The notes under the pieces were generated by a model, which was not told the origin of the DNA, made no database searches, and saw only the letters and a program-made list of their open reading frames with translations. The position numbers and the translations under genes are program-made. A stretch of DNA of 64,000 nucleotides, taken from the NCBI GenBank assembly GCA_002337145.1, contig DDFK01000001.1, positions 899,501 to 963,500 on the forward strand. Direction: 5' to 3'. Each line of letters starts with the position of its first letter. Position 1 is the first letter of the stretch. Source of the stretch: Chitinophagaceae bacterium UBA1930. GTDB lineage: Bacteria > Bacteroidota > Bacteroidia > Chitinophagales > Chitinophagaceae. Shown here in pieces: positions 26,232 to 35,875 of the stretch.

Positions 26232-28241
26232 TTATTTTATTTTCTTAAACACTATCTGCTCGCTTTGTTTCTTTACAACGAAAGCAAAAAAATCGCGGAG
26301 GTTATCGTATTCATCAGGCTGAAATGTTGCCTTGTTCAAAACAATGCTACAACGCATCTGTATCACTCCATTATTGTTCTTAATAATGTATTCAAACTTG
26401 CCTTCGTCTTCGTTGTAGTTTACACGAACAGATTTGGGCAACTCATCTACCTTATACCCTTCGGGCACATCCATGGTCAATAGATAGGTTTCATTTACGG
26501 GGTAAGGCATTTCCACGGGATAGAACCTTTGTGCCGACTTGAACGGGTTTGTTTTATATGCTTCGGTAAGCAGGGGATTAAAGTAAACGATGTCCTCATC
26601 ATTCAAAGGTGTTTTAAAAGCATACTTTATAGCTGCCGGCTCATCCAGGTTTTTCAGTTCGGTTATTTCGCCTTTGTCAATTTCCACTTCAAACGGGTAT
26701 GACTTTTTGATGTCTTTGAAAAATTCTTCATTGGTAGTCTTGGCAAGTCTTTCCCTAAGGTCTGTTGATTCATAATAACCCAGTTTGGAGTTAAAGGAAC
26801 CGCTGATATTGCCCTTGCTTTCATTGGCAATGAATACGGAAGTCAGTTTGTTTTCTGTAATAGATTCAGGCAATAGGTTCAGCAGCTTGGGTTCGGTTGC
26901 AATAATTCTTGCACTACCATTGTAGCATTCTTCGGGTAGCTTGCCAAACCCGTTCTTGTTCTGCGATGCATCCAGCAAATAGGATGTGGTGTCAATGGTA
27001 AGCCTGCATACCACATAGTTAAATTTGCCCAACAATGGGTATAGGTCATACGTTTTTCCATGCTCCCTTGTACTAAGCAAAACGGGTGCTGCATCAAGCC
27101 CCCTGTTTTTCAGCATGGCCGTAAGCAACAGGTTAATATCGGCCACATTGCCACTCTTTGCCTGGTATGCTTTTTTAATGTTCTCGGTAAGGTAAATGGC
27201 CGAATGATCGGTACAGGTAAAATTGTCCCTTACAAACTCATATACTTTTTTGGCCTTGTCATAATCGGTCGTAACAGCCTGTGTCACCTTCACCATATCA
27301 TCATTTAGCCAGCCATTTTTGGCTCCGAGGTCCGCTCCAAAATAAGTGTTCTTTAAAAGGTCGCCTGCAAGCTGATTCCATGTCCTCATCATAGGCCGTG
27401 CAGCTTGTTCGGGATAACGCAAACTGGAAATCTGGAATTCGATCTTAGAAATATAGTTGCCCAACGTTGTGGTATAGCTTTCTTTTTTCAACGCCGGAAT
27501 ATCTTTCATGGCCCAGGTAGAATGGTAAGTATTGGAAGTAAACGAATAGTTTTCGTTACGCTCATTCACACTCTCACCAGGAATAATGATGCTGTACAAC
27601 TCCGAGCCTGTTACTACCGTATCTATGGTATAAGGATGATAGCCCTGTTTCAACATAACAAAATTGAATATGGCCGGCACCGTAATATCGTACTCGCTCC
27701 ACAGTACAGGGTCATTGCCCTGAAAGTACCAGCTTTTCAGGTACCTTTCGTAAGGCGACGAAAGCGTGTACTGGTACTCTATAATACTGCCCTCTTTAAT
27801 ATTGGGCATGGTAAACTTGTACACTACTTCATCCTTGCTAACCTTGTCCTTAAACACCGACGACTTATCTATCTTGGTTGCCACAAGTTTGCCGTTCTCC
27901 ATATTATATGTAGTGGCTTCCAGTTTCTCAATCTTCTCTTCCATTCCATTGTTACTTACATCCAAATGAATATAAGCAGTTGCCAGATCGAATGAATTCT
28001 TATTGAGCAGTCTCACCCTTTTATGGAACCTATATACCACATTGAAAAATCCTTTGCTATTGCCCTCATGCCTTGCCGTACCATAATTGTACAACACAAC
28101 TGCATTTGCATTGCTGTCAATTTCATAAACTGTTTTCTTGAAATCTTCGGCCTTTACATCGCCATACTTTACTTTATTCTTTTGGGCAATACCGCTTACA
28201 ACAACAAACAATAGCAAAAAGGGGATTATGCTTTTTCTCAT
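26232..28241 (-). CDS. Secreted DUF3857 / transglutaminase-like protein, catalytic Cys absent
   Basis: Protein of 669 aa from MRKSIIPFLLLFVVVSGIAQ, a signal peptide; an upstream in-frame ATG would hide it. Same domain order as the downstream paralogue (DUF3857, transglutaminase-like, C-terminal beta domain). At the active site it reads KSGNVADINLLL, with Val366 in place of Cys, and FNYVVC with Tyr in place of His, so it is probably not catalytic. It is divergent from queG with only 16 bp between the start codons. Confidence 0.87.
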   Translation of the reverse strand: MRKSIIPFLLLFVVVSGIAQKNKVKYGDVKAEDFKKTVYEIDSNANAVVLYNYGTARHEGNSKGFFNVVYRFHKRVRLLNKNSFDLATAYIHLDVSNNGMEEKIEKLEATTYNMENGKLVATKIDKSSVFKDKVSKDEVVYKFTMPNIKEGSIIEYQYTLSSPYERYLKSWYFQGNDPVLWSEYDITVPAIFNFVMLKQGYHPYTIDTVVTGSELYSIIIPGESVNERNENYSFTSNTYHSTWAMKDIPALKKESYTTTLGNYISKIEFQISSLRYPEQAARPMMRTWNQLAGDLLKNTYFGADLGAKNGWLNDDMVKVTQAVTTDYDKAKKVYEFVRDNFTCTDHSAIYLTENIKKAYQAKSGNVADINLLLTAMLKNRGLDAAPVLLSTREHGKTYDLYPLLGKFNYVVCRLTIDTTSYLLDASQNKNGFGKLPEECYNGSARIIATEPKLLNLLPESITENKLTSVFIANESKGNISGSFNSKLGYYESTDLRERLAKTTNEEFFKDIKKSYPFEVEIDKGEITELKNLDEPAAIKYAFKTPLNDEDIVYFNPLLTEAYKTNPFKSAQRFYPVEMPYPVNETYLLTMDVPEGYKVDELPKSVRVNYNEDEGKFEYIIKNNNGVIQMRCSIVLNKATFQPDEYDNLRDFFAFVVKKQSEQIVFKKIK

Positions 28242-28257
28242 GCAACAATGGGGTTTT

Positions 28258-29253
28258 ATGGGTAGAAAACAAATACCAATCAATAGGCTAAAAATAAGGA
28301 GATTTGCAATTCAAATCTGTAAAATAAAAACCATTTATCATCATACCGGCACTGTAAAAAAAACTGCCCAACAACTGGGCTTCGATTATTGCGGCATAGC
28401 AAAGGCAGTTACATTGGACGATGATGCCAGGCGTTTGGAACAATGGTTAAGCAAAGGCCTCCATGGTACCATGCAATACATGGAAAACCATTTTGACCTA
28501 CGGGTAAACCCGCAGAAGCTTGTGCCTGGTGCCAAGAGTGTAATAACCTTGATGAAGAACTACTACCCTTTACAGCAGCAGAACCCAGGCACGCCCGGCA
28601 TAGCCAAATATGCCTATGGCAAAGACTACCACGAAGTGATCAGGGAACAGTTGAAAGGCTTCTTGTTTGGGCTGAACAGTGAAATAGGTGAGATTCATGG
28701 AAGGGGTTTTGTGGATTCTGCCCCGGTGCTGGAAAGGGCATGGGCAGTAAAAAGCGGGTTGGGCTGGGTGGGCAAGAACGGCAACCTCATCAACAAGCAA
28801 AGCGGCTCGTTCTACTTTATTGCCACATTAATTGTTGATATAGAATTATTATATGATGATGCCTATGCAAAAGATTATTGCGGCAGTTGCACCAGGTGCA
28901 TTGACAGTTGCCCAACCAGTGCAATACTTGCCGATAAAGTAATTGACGGCAGTAAGTGCATTTCGTATTTTACCATTGAACTGAAAGATGCCCTGATAGA
29001 TGATGGCATGAAAGGCAAATTCAGCAACTGGATGTTTGGTTGCGATACCTGCCAGGATGTGTGTCCTTGGAACAGGTTTTCCAAACCCCATAACGAAATC
29101 AATTTCTCGCCCATTGCAGAAGTGCTGAACCTGAGCAGCAAGGAATGGGAAGCCATGAGTGAAGCAACTTTCAAAGAGATCTTTAAACACTCGCCCATAA
29201 AAAGAAGCAAGTTCAAAGGCATACAACGCAACTTGAAATTTATACAACAGTAG
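28258..29253 (+). CDS. queG: Epoxyqueuosine reductase
   Basis: Protein of 331 aa. It reduces epoxyqueuosine to queuosine in tRNA using cobalamin and two [4Fe-4S] clusters. The clusters are marked by CGSCTRCIDSCPTSAI and FGCDTCQDVCPWN, and the substrate region by GLGWVGKNGNLI. The ATG at 28258 is the only standard start that does not run into the divergent gene, but it gives about 25 residues more than usual before LGFDYCGIAKA, so the true start is uncertain. The next gene is 3 bp away. Confidence 0.9.
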   Translation: MGRKQIPINRLKIRRFAIQICKIKTIYHHTGTVKKTAQQLGFDYCGIAKAVTLDDDARRLEQWLSKGLHGTMQYMENHFDLRVNPQKLVPGAKSVITLMKNYYPLQQQNPGTPGIAKYAYGKDYHEVIREQLKGFLFGLNSEIGEIHGRGFVDSAPVLERAWAVKSGLGWVGKNGNLINKQSGSFYFIATLIVDIELLYDDAYAKDYCGSCTRCIDSCPTSAILADKVIDGSKCISYFTIELKDALIDDGMKGKFSNWMFGCDTCQDVCPWNRFSKPHNEINFSPIAEVLNLSSKEWEAMSEATFKEIFKHSPIKRSKFKGIQRNLKFIQQ

Positions 29254-29256
29254 GTT

Positions 29257-29781
29257 ATGGTAAAGTTTACAGCAACGATTTTACAGTTTGCCGAGCAGGG
29301 CGAAAAAACGGGTTGGACCTATATTGAAATACCCGCAAAGATTGCCCTGCAGCTAAAGCCCGATAACAAGAAAAGCTTCCGTGTAAAAGGCAAGCTGGAC
29401 AGCTTTGAGATAACCGGTATTGCACTGCTGCCTATGGGTGAAGGTGCTTTTATAATGGCCCTGAATGCCACCATGAGAAAAGGCATACACAAAAGAAAAG
29501 GCGACAAACTTGTTGCAATATTGGAAGAAGACAAAAAAGGCTATGCGTTGAATGCCGAGTTTATGGACTGCCTGAACGATGAGCCCCAGGCACTCGCTTT
29601 TTTTAACACATTGGCCAAAGGCCACCAGAACTATTTCAGTAAATGGATAGAGAGTGCCAAGACCATTGAAACAAAAAGCAAAAGGATAGCAATGGCCATA
29701 AATGCCCTGGCAAAAAAATGGGGCTACCCCGAAATGATCAGGGCACAAACCGCAGCAAATAAACAATTGAAAGGTTTGTGA
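29257..29781 (+). CDS. DUF1905 / YdeI-OmdA family protein
   Basis: Protein of 174 aa. Residues 1-90 match the DUF1905 barrel (GWTYIEIPAKIALQL, SFRVKGKLDSFEITGIALLPMG, GIHKRKGDKLVAILEED). Residues 110-165 match the C-terminal OmdA/YdeI helical part (FFNTLAKGHQNYFSKWIESAKTIETK followed by a helix with WGYPE). Some relatives are annotated as bacteriocin-protection proteins; the biochemical function is unknown. It follows queG directly and precedes bioA by 14 bp. Confidence 0.88.
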   Translation: MVKFTATILQFAEQGEKTGWTYIEIPAKIALQLKPDNKKSFRVKGKLDSFEITGIALLPMGEGAFIMALNATMRKGIHKRKGDKLVAILEEDKKGYALNAEFMDCLNDEPQALAFFNTLAKGHQNYFSKWIESAKTIETKSKRIAMAINALAKKWGYPEMIRAQTAANKQLKGL

Positions 29782-29784
29782 TAC

Positions 29785-29792
29785 TACATTTG
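29785..29792 (+). promoter_or_regulatory. -7 box of bioA-anmK
   Basis: TACATTTG ending 3 bp before the bioA ATG at 29796, so this promoter would give a leaderless bioA message. The -33 element is not convincing, and read-through from the genes upstream is also likely. Confidence 0.45.
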
Positions 29793-29795
29793 CCC

Positions 29796-31088
29796 ATGAC
29801 TTTAGCAGAACGCGACAAACAGGTTATCTGGCACCCATTTACCCATCAAAAAAACATGCCGCTTGCCATTGCCATTACAAAAGGCAAAGCAACATTGTTA
29901 TTTGATGACAACAACAATACTTATATAGATGCCATTAGTAGCTGGTGGGTTACCCTACATGGACATGGGCACCCCTATATTGCTGAAAAGCTGTACCAGC
30001 AAGCATTACAGATAGAGCAGGTAATTTTTGCGGGTTTTACACACGAACCCGCTGTATTACTGGCAGAAAGGCTTTTGCCATTGTTGCCTAGTGATTTTTC
30101 AAGGATATTCTACAGCGACAATGGCAGCACATCTACCGAAGTGGCATTGAAGATGGCCATACAGTATTGGTGGAACCAGGCAGAAAAGACACAACAGTTG
30201 CCTACAACTACCCGCATAAAAATACTTGCCTTTAAAGATGCTTATCATGGTGATACATTCGGAGCAATGAGTGTGAGCGACAGGAGCATATTTACATTGG
30301 CATTTCATGACCTGTTGTTTGAAGTTGTTTTTATTGATACACCAACCCTTGAAAACATCCATGCAATAAAAGAAGTCATAGGGCAACATGCTAATGAAAC
30401 GGCTGCTTTTATTTATGAACCCTTGGTACAAGGTGCCGGTGGCATGAAGATGTACGATGCAGCACTGATGGATGAAGTGTTAGCCACCGTGCAACAGAAT
30501 AATATCATTTGCATAGCAGACGAAGTAATGACGGGCTTTGGCAGAACAGGGAAACTGTTTGCCAGCGAATACCTGAACCACAAGCCAGATATCATTTGTT
30601 TGAGTAAAGGATTAACTGGCGGCACAATGGCTTTGGGCGTTACAGCTTGCACCAATAAAATTTACAATGCCTTTGTACATGACGACAAATTGAAAACTTT
30701 TTTTCATGGGCATTCGTTTACAGCCAATCCTTTGGCATGCACTACGGCATTGGCAAGCCTGGACCTGTTGTTGAACAGTGACTGCACCAATGCAATAGCA
30801 TGGCTTACAGAAAGGAACCAGCAGTTTGCCTTGTTGCTGAATGAGCGTGACACCCTGCAGCATATAAAGAACATAAGAACATTGGGCACTATACTGGCTT
30901 TTGAAATTGTAAACGGCAAGGATGAATACCTGAATAATATTTCAGCCACCATTACGCAAAAGGCCATGGCAGCAGGCGTTTATATTCGCCCATTGGGCAA
31001 CACCGTTTACATCATGCCGCCTTATTGCATTACAGAAGATGAATTGAATAAAGTGTATGCTGTACTTTTAAACATCATTCAACCATAG
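29796..31088 (+). CDS. bioA: Adenosylmethionine-8-amino-7-oxononanoate aminotransferase
   Basis: Protein of 430 aa, chosen to begin at MTLAERDKQVIWHPF because conserved family sequence starts there. It is a class III PLP aminotransferase that uses S-adenosylmethionine to convert KAPA to DAPA in biotin synthesis. Features are SSWWVTLHGHGHP, SDNGSTSTEVALKMA, KDAYHGDTFGAMSVS, the PLP Asp in CIADEVMTGFGRTG, and the Schiff-base Lys in CLSKGLTGG. No other biotin gene is in the window. It overlaps anmK by 1 bp. Confidence 0.95.
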   Translation: MTLAERDKQVIWHPFTHQKNMPLAIAITKGKATLLFDDNNNTYIDAISSWWVTLHGHGHPYIAEKLYQQALQIEQVIFAGFTHEPAVLLAERLLPLLPSDFSRIFYSDNGSTSTEVALKMAIQYWWNQAEKTQQLPTTTRIKILAFKDAYHGDTFGAMSVSDRSIFTLAFHDLLFEVVFIDTPTLENIHAIKEVIGQHANETAAFIYEPLVQGAGGMKMYDAALMDEVLATVQQNNIICIADEVMTGFGRTGKLFASEYLNHKPDIICLSKGLTGGTMALGVTACTNKIYNAFVHDDKLKTFFHGHSFTANPLACTTALASLDLLLNSDCTNAIAWLTERNQQFALLLNERDTLQHIKNIRTLGTILAFEIVNGKDEYLNNISATITQKAMAAGVYIRPLGNTVYIMPPYCITEDELNKVYAVLLNIIQP

Positions 31089-32287
31089 TGAATACAAACA
31101 TTCAACAACTGCACCAGATTGCTTTCAAAGAGGAAAGGCTTATTATTGGTTTAATGAGCGGTACTTCTTTAGATGGGCTTGACATTGCTTTATGCAAATG
31201 CAAAGGCAGTGGCACCAACACAACAGTAGAAATTGTACAGTTTGAAACAGTAGCTTATAATAATGATTTCAAACAGGAAGTAAAATCCGTATTCAGTAAA
31301 CGCCAGGTGGACCTGGAAAAGCTTTGCCTATTAAATGAATGGATTGCCTTGCAACATGCCAGCATGATCAATGCCTGCCTGAAGCAATGGGGTGTAAAGA
31401 ATGAAAGGATTGATATGATTGCAAGCCATGGCCAAACCATTTACCATGCACCCAAGAGCCTGCATCAACAAAAGAAGTTTGGCAATGCCACATTGCAAAT
31501 TGGTGATGGCGACCATATTGCCGTAAACACGGGCATCATAACCATTAGCGATTTTAGGCAAAAGCATATTGCTGCTGGCGGCGAGGGTGCCCCACTTGCA
31601 TTGTATGGCGACTATCTTTTGTTTGGCAAACAAGGTGAAAACAGGGTAATGCTGAACATTGGTGGCATTGCCAACTTTACGTACCTGCCTGCAAGCATGG
31701 ATGCCGCAGCCATGTTTAGCACCGATACCGGGCCGGGCAATACCATGATGGATGCGTATATGCAGCAACATTTTGCAGGCAAGTATTTTGATGAAGATGC
31801 AACCATAGCCAGGCAGGGAACAATACATGCACTGCTGCTTACGGCTTTAAAGGATAACCCTTTCTTTAAAGAAGGTTTCCCTAAAACAACGGGACCGGAA
31901 CTGTTTAACCTTGCTTACCTGGCTAATGCAATGGAAAGGGCTGGCATTGGTTTTATTGACCATGTGGACGCAATGGCAACACTGAACCGTTTTACTGCCG
32001 ATACTATTGTACATGCCTTGCAGCAAACCATGCAGCAGAATAGGTTTGCCGTGTATGCAAGCGGTGGCGGCATGCACAACCCTTTATTGATGCAGCACCT
32101 TGGGCAGCAGTTGCCCAATGCCGATTTCAGGAACATCAATGACCTGAACATAAACCCCGATGCAAAAGAAGCCGTACTGTTTGCTGTATTGGCCAATGAA
32201 TGCGTTGCGGGCAATGGCCATTTGTTTGCAGGCAATATTGCAGGCATACCCAATGTTCGTATGGGCAAAATAAGTTTTCCTTCGTGA
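31088..32287 (+). CDS. anmK: Anhydro-N-acetylmuramic acid kinase
   Basis: Protein of 399 aa with a GTG start that overlaps the bioA stop (TAGTG), indicating translational coupling. It phosphorylates and hydrates 1,6-anhydroMurNAc to MurNAc-6-phosphate in cell-wall recycling. The ATP-binding start GLMSGTSLDGLDIALC, the catalytic DTGPGNTMMDA and the later ASGGGMHNPLLMQHL are diagnostic. Coupling to biotin synthesis has no obvious metabolic logic. Confidence 0.95.
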   Translation: MNTNIQQLHQIAFKEERLIIGLMSGTSLDGLDIALCKCKGSGTNTTVEIVQFETVAYNNDFKQEVKSVFSKRQVDLEKLCLLNEWIALQHASMINACLKQWGVKNERIDMIASHGQTIYHAPKSLHQQKKFGNATLQIGDGDHIAVNTGIITISDFRQKHIAAGGEGAPLALYGDYLLFGKQGENRVMLNIGGIANFTYLPASMDAAAMFSTDTGPGNTMMDAYMQQHFAGKYFDEDATIARQGTIHALLLTALKDNPFFKEGFPKTTGPELFNLAYLANAMERAGIGFIDHVDAMATLNRFTADTIVHALQQTMQQNRFAVYASGGGMHNPLLMQHLGQQLPNADFRNINDLNINPDAKEAVLFAVLANECVAGNGHLFAGNIAGIPNVRMGKISFPS

Positions 32288-32359
32288 TGAATTTTTAGTT
32301 GGAACATTGACTGCTGAATGGGCACATGCTATGTCCCAGTTGAAGTATGTGCTTATGCC

Positions 32360-32376
32360 GATGGGTGCGACGCCAC
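32360..32376 (+). repeat. Dispersed 17-bp motif, copy A
   Basis: GATGGGTGCGACGCCAC, exactly shared with 35876-35892 (opposite strand). The first 15 bases are also shared with 47773-47787. This copy sits downstream of anmK, 22 bp after a small bulged hairpin (GGG-C-ACAT/ATGT-CCC, 32320-32337). It is intergenic; function unknown. Confidence 0.7.
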
Positions 32377-32417
32377 GAAAGCCCAATGCTTGCACGAGTG
32401 CCTAGCCAATAATAAAA

Positions 32418-32444
32418 AAGGCCCTGCATTGCTGCAAGGCCCTT
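32418..32444 (-). terminator. Terminator after the HmuY-like gene
   Basis: Hairpin around AAGGCCCTGCA/TGCAAGGCCCTT with loop TTGC and small mismatches, followed on the minus strand by a run of T. It lies 26 bp past the stop and closely resembles the yidC terminator. Confidence 0.65.
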
Positions 32445-32470
32445 ATCATCAATTTCATCCCTGAAATGGA

Positions 32471-33547
32471 TTATTTGATCAGTTTGTATTCAAATACAGG
32501 TTTGCCCCTGTCGCCACCATCGTTAACACCCATTGAAATGAATTTCAATTTGTAGTAGTTGCCAGCAACATCTTTCACTACATAGAAACGGTCTGTTTTA
32601 ACACCGGTTGCAGGTTGTGTGCTTCTCCAACTGCTACCAATGGACCACCTGTCTGTACTGAAAACAGTGGTAGTGGTATTGTTAACGCTATCCATATTGA
32701 AAGCCGTGTAGGCTGCATTACGCACCACATCTGTAGCATATACTTTAGAAGCAACTTTTACTCCAGCCAGGTAGTTTACAGAAATCATGTCAGAGAAGTT
32801 GTAAGGCACCAGACCACCACCGAAATCGGCTTGGTATACAGAGTAGCCCCATGTAAAATCCCACTCGGCTTTCTTAGGTTCAACCTTTACAATGGCACCG
32901 CCATCAAAGGTTACATACTTGAAGTTGTAATCTGCATCTTTAGGCACATCCACACTGGTAAAACCAGTTGTTTGTGTAATGGTACCGTATTGTACTGTAT
33001 AACCACCGCTTGCATTACGTGTAATTTTTGCTTTTATCCAAGGCCTTGCAGCAATACCGCCACCAGTACCACGGTTTATTACTACTACTTTATTATCGGT
33101 AGCAGTTGCAGAAATTGCAGGTATCACTGTTCCGGTAATGGTACCGTTAATAGCATCGAAGTAAGCCAGTTGAGATGGGTCTGGAGCAGTTTGGCTGGTA
33201 GCCAATGTCAATCCAATGGTATCTGTAGCACCTACTGCAGCAAGGTCGGTAGCAGCCAATACTTTTGCACCCGCACTTGTGGTATTGTTCAATATAACCC
33301 TAAAGTCTGCACTGCAATAGAAACCCAGGTCCCATGATGCACGTTTTACAGAATCTGCTTTGTCCGAGCTCATATCTACATAGGCAGCATTTACCGCACT
33401 GGCACCGCCGGTACCACCATTAAAGGTTACTGTTTGTCCATCGGATGGAGGTATCACAATTATTGTATCATCACTTTTTTTACAGGCCACCATTGTTGTG
33501 GCTGCAAAACCTGCCGCTAATGCCAAATACGATAACTTAGTTTTCAT
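32471..33547 (-). CDS. hmuY: HmuY-like heme-binding lipoprotein
   Basis: Protein of 358 aa. The N-terminus is a lipoprotein signal with lipobox ending at Cys22 (TTMVACKKSDD). HmuY features are the strand SVKRASWDLGFYCSADFRVILNN, the segment KAEWDFTWGYSVYQADFG, and the C-terminal YYKLKFISMGV. HmuY proteins are outer-membrane anchored and capture heme for a TonB-dependent receptor. Such a receptor gene lies 38 bp upstream on the same strand. Heme as ligand is inferred from family and context. Confidence 0.85.
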   Translation of the reverse strand: MKTKLSYLALAAGFAATTMVACKKSDDTIIVIPPSDGQTVTFNGGTGGASAVNAAYVDMSSDKADSVKRASWDLGFYCSADFRVILNNTTSAGAKVLAATDLAAVGATDTIGLTLATSQTAPDPSQLAYFDAINGTITGTVIPAISATATDNKVVVINRGTGGGIAARPWIKAKITRNASGGYTVQYGTITQTTGFTSVDVPKDADYNFKYVTFDGGAIVKVEPKKAEWDFTWGYSVYQADFGGGLVPYNFSDMISVNYLAGVKVASKVYATDVVRNAAYTAFNMDSVNNTTTTVFSTDRWSIGSSWRSTQPATGVKTDRFYVVKDVAGNYYKLKFISMGVNDGGDRGKPVFEYKLIK

Positions 33548-33585
33548 TGTTCTTTGTTTTAAGATGTTGCTTGTATAAAATAGAA

Positions 33586-35649
33586 TTAATGTTTACTCCA
33601 TTGAAAGTTGAGCCCTAAAAAGTATGACCTGCCATAAGCATAGTTGGCTACAGAGCCTGAACTGTGTGCACCGCCTGCACCTGCACTGCTCGATAACCTG
33701 GTTACATCAAAAATGTTTTTGATGCCGCCCTGTACGGATAGGCGTTTGCATATTTCTTTGGTTGCTGTAAGGTCGGCCCAGCTAAATGCATCTTGTTTGG
33801 ACAGTATGATGTCATTGGATGAACCCTGAAAATAGGTCGGGATCTTTCCAGTGTATTTATAGTACAACCCAATATTGGCCTTTAGCTTCGGAAACTTGTA
33901 GGCAATGTTGGAGTTGATTTCGGGGCTCCAAGAAAACTGGCTATGGTCGCCACCAGTTAAGGTATTGTCATCTGCCGCTGCATTGTAATACGCTATATAA
34001 GAGAATCCAAGCGTAGCGGTCAGCCTTTTCCAGCTGATGGTATTTTCAAAAGTTGCACCAATGGTTTTATACTTACTTATGTTGAAGTATTTATAATTGG
34101 TCGTAATAGGATCCACATACAGGTCTATAAAATTGTTGTAGTTGTTATAGAAGCCTGTAATGCTAGAAGTAAGCGTTAATGTTGCGTTGCTTACGGCATT
34201 GCAGGTAAGCGATGCCATATAACTGTCAGATGTTTCGGCCTTTAAATCAGGATTGCCTACGATATTGTGGTTGGCATCATGAAAAGTGAAATACAGTTCC
34301 CTTAAAATAGGTGCCCTGAAACCACGAGCATAAGACAATCGCACATCCAGCTTTTTATTGATCACGATTTTTGCATTGATAGAAGGTATCACAGGTGGTG
34401 CATCGTACACGGAGTTCTTGCTGAAACGCAGGCCCGGCCTGATGTTGATGATAGAATTGGGCCTGTATTCAGACGACACAAAAACAGAATAATCCGTTAT
34501 ATCCTTCTTACCGGTCTCTATCCTTTCACCAGCACTGTTATCGTATTTCACTTCAAAACCTGGTTGCAATGCCAACTTATCAGAAACAGTCCAATTGGCT
34601 GTGCTACGCACAAAAAACGTCTGGAATTTGGAAACGTCCCAATAGCCTGAACCTACAGGATTGTTTACTGTTTCCGAACCGTTTACATAACTCTTGTTAT
34701 AGGTTTTTGTTTCACGTTTATAGTCCTGGAAAGAAACGGCAGAGTTCAGTTTTACTTTTTTGGTCAACGTCCAGTCCAACTGTGCCTGATGCGTATAACG
34801 GTTGGTAACAAAATGCTGCTGAAAACTGATGCCCGTATTCACGTTGGCAGGGCTGGCAGCCAATAGTTCCTCATTGGCATAATCAAGCCTGTACCAAGTG
34901 TTCAGCTTATTGTTGCGATAGCCCAGGGTACCGCCACCCAACCATTGTGTTTTTGGCTTAAATACTTTTGCCGGAAAAGATGCCGTATCGGTAAAGCCAC
35001 CAAAATCATTTCTTGTTACAAAACCCGACACACGCCAATGTGTATTGTTCCAGTTTACGGAAACATTTTCGGTATGCATGCCTTCATCGGCAAAAGGCGA
35101 GTAAGTACTGCCTGCAGTTTCTTCCTGTATCCTTGCATGTACAGAAAGGTTGTTACCCGATTTGCTGCCTTTTTTGGTAATGATATTAATAACGGCTGCC
35201 ATGGCATCAGAACCATACACCACGCTCATTGGCCCGTCCACGATTTCAATTTTCTCAACCGAGTTAATGTCTATCTGTGTAAGCGATTGCTTGCTGATTC
35301 CGTCCCTGTCAATCAGGGGCACACCATCCAATAGTATTTTTACACGGTTGCCACCCAGGCCAGACATGACAAGGTTGTTCTCCCCTATCGTATTGTCCTG
35401 GCCAATCCTTACGCCCAGTTCGCTGTTCAAAACACCGATCACATCTGTTGCACCACGCATCTGTATACGCTCTGCATTAATGGTTCTCACTTTATAAACC
35501 GAATTACGTAGTGGCTGTGGGGTGTATTGCCCAGTAACAACCACTTCGCCCAATTGCTTTGCTGTGGTATCCTGTTGGGCATTGGCTTTTGTACAAAAAT
35601 GAATTGTCAGTAATGCAATTGCAGTTAAAGGTTTATATACTCTCGACAT
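33586..35649 (-). CDS. TonB-dependent outer-membrane receptor, HmuR/BtuB-like
   Basis: Protein of 687 aa with a signal peptide ending TKANAQ. A TonB box-like stretch (GEVVVTGQ) is followed by a plug domain (VIGVLNSELGVRIGQDN, NRVKILLDGVPLIDRDG, IEIVDGPMSVVYGSDAMAAV, NIITKK), then a 22-strand barrel to the C-terminal SYFLGLNFQWSKH. It lacks the N-terminal carboxypeptidase-like domain of SusC proteins, which suits a heme, siderophore or cobalamin receptor. The paired hmuY-like gene points to heme. Confidence 0.93.
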   Translation of the reverse strand: MSRVYKPLTAIALLTIHFCTKANAQQDTTAKQLGEVVVTGQYTPQPLRNSVYKVRTINAERIQMRGATDVIGVLNSELGVRIGQDNTIGENNLVMSGLGGNRVKILLDGVPLIDRDGISKQSLTQIDINSVEKIEIVDGPMSVVYGSDAMAAVINIITKKGSKSGNNLSVHARIQEETAGSTYSPFADEGMHTENVSVNWNNTHWRVSGFVTRNDFGGFTDTASFPAKVFKPKTQWLGGGTLGYRNNKLNTWYRLDYANEELLAASPANVNTGISFQQHFVTNRYTHQAQLDWTLTKKVKLNSAVSFQDYKRETKTYNKSYVNGSETVNNPVGSGYWDVSKFQTFFVRSTANWTVSDKLALQPGFEVKYDNSAGERIETGKKDITDYSVFVSSEYRPNSIINIRPGLRFSKNSVYDAPPVIPSINAKIVINKKLDVRLSYARGFRAPILRELYFTFHDANHNIVGNPDLKAETSDSYMASLTCNAVSNATLTLTSSITGFYNNYNNFIDLYVDPITTNYKYFNISKYKTIGATFENTISWKRLTATLGFSYIAYYNAAADDNTLTGGDHSQFSWSPEINSNIAYKFPKLKANIGLYYKYTGKIPTYFQGSSNDIILSKQDAFSWADLTATKEICKRLSVQGGIKNIFDVTRLSSSAGAGGAHSSGSVANYAYGRSYFLGLNFQWSKH

Positions 35650-35690
35650 GATGCTTGTTTGCTTAAAAGCGGGTTGCTTTAATATTTCGG

Positions 35691-35720
35691 CAAAAGTTCA
35701 TTAGCATGGCTAAACTTTTG
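35691..35720 (-). promoter_or_regulatory. Inverted repeat over the TonB-receptor promoter
   Basis: CAAAAGT-tca-TTAGC-atg-GCTAA-ACTTTTG: two arms that match base for base apart from a 3-base insertion. On the minus strand the sequence AACTTTTG at 35698-35691 is a plausible -7 box, so a protein bound here would block transcription. It is an operator candidate for iron or heme control. Confidence 0.5.
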
Positions 35721-35773
35721 CCATAGAATTGTCAAACAAGCCGTGCAGCAAGTATTATGACACATTTATTACT

Positions 35774-35807
35774 GATTGCGTAAGGTCGGTTTCCCGATTG
35801 CGTAAGG
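35774..35807. promoter_or_regulatory. Direct repeat upstream of the TonB-receptor gene
   Basis: GATTGCGTAAGG occurs at 35774-35785 and again at 35796-35807, exactly 22 bp apart (two helical turns), about 125 bp upstream of the receptor start. Tandem same-face sites of this kind are typical for AraC-type activators. A cysteine-rich AraC regulator is encoded 2.6 kb away. Confidence 0.5.
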
Positions 35808-35875
35808 CAGGGTATTACTTCATCAAATTGCTGAAAATATTTTTTGTAACCGGCATTGCACATGCTTCTGCTACA

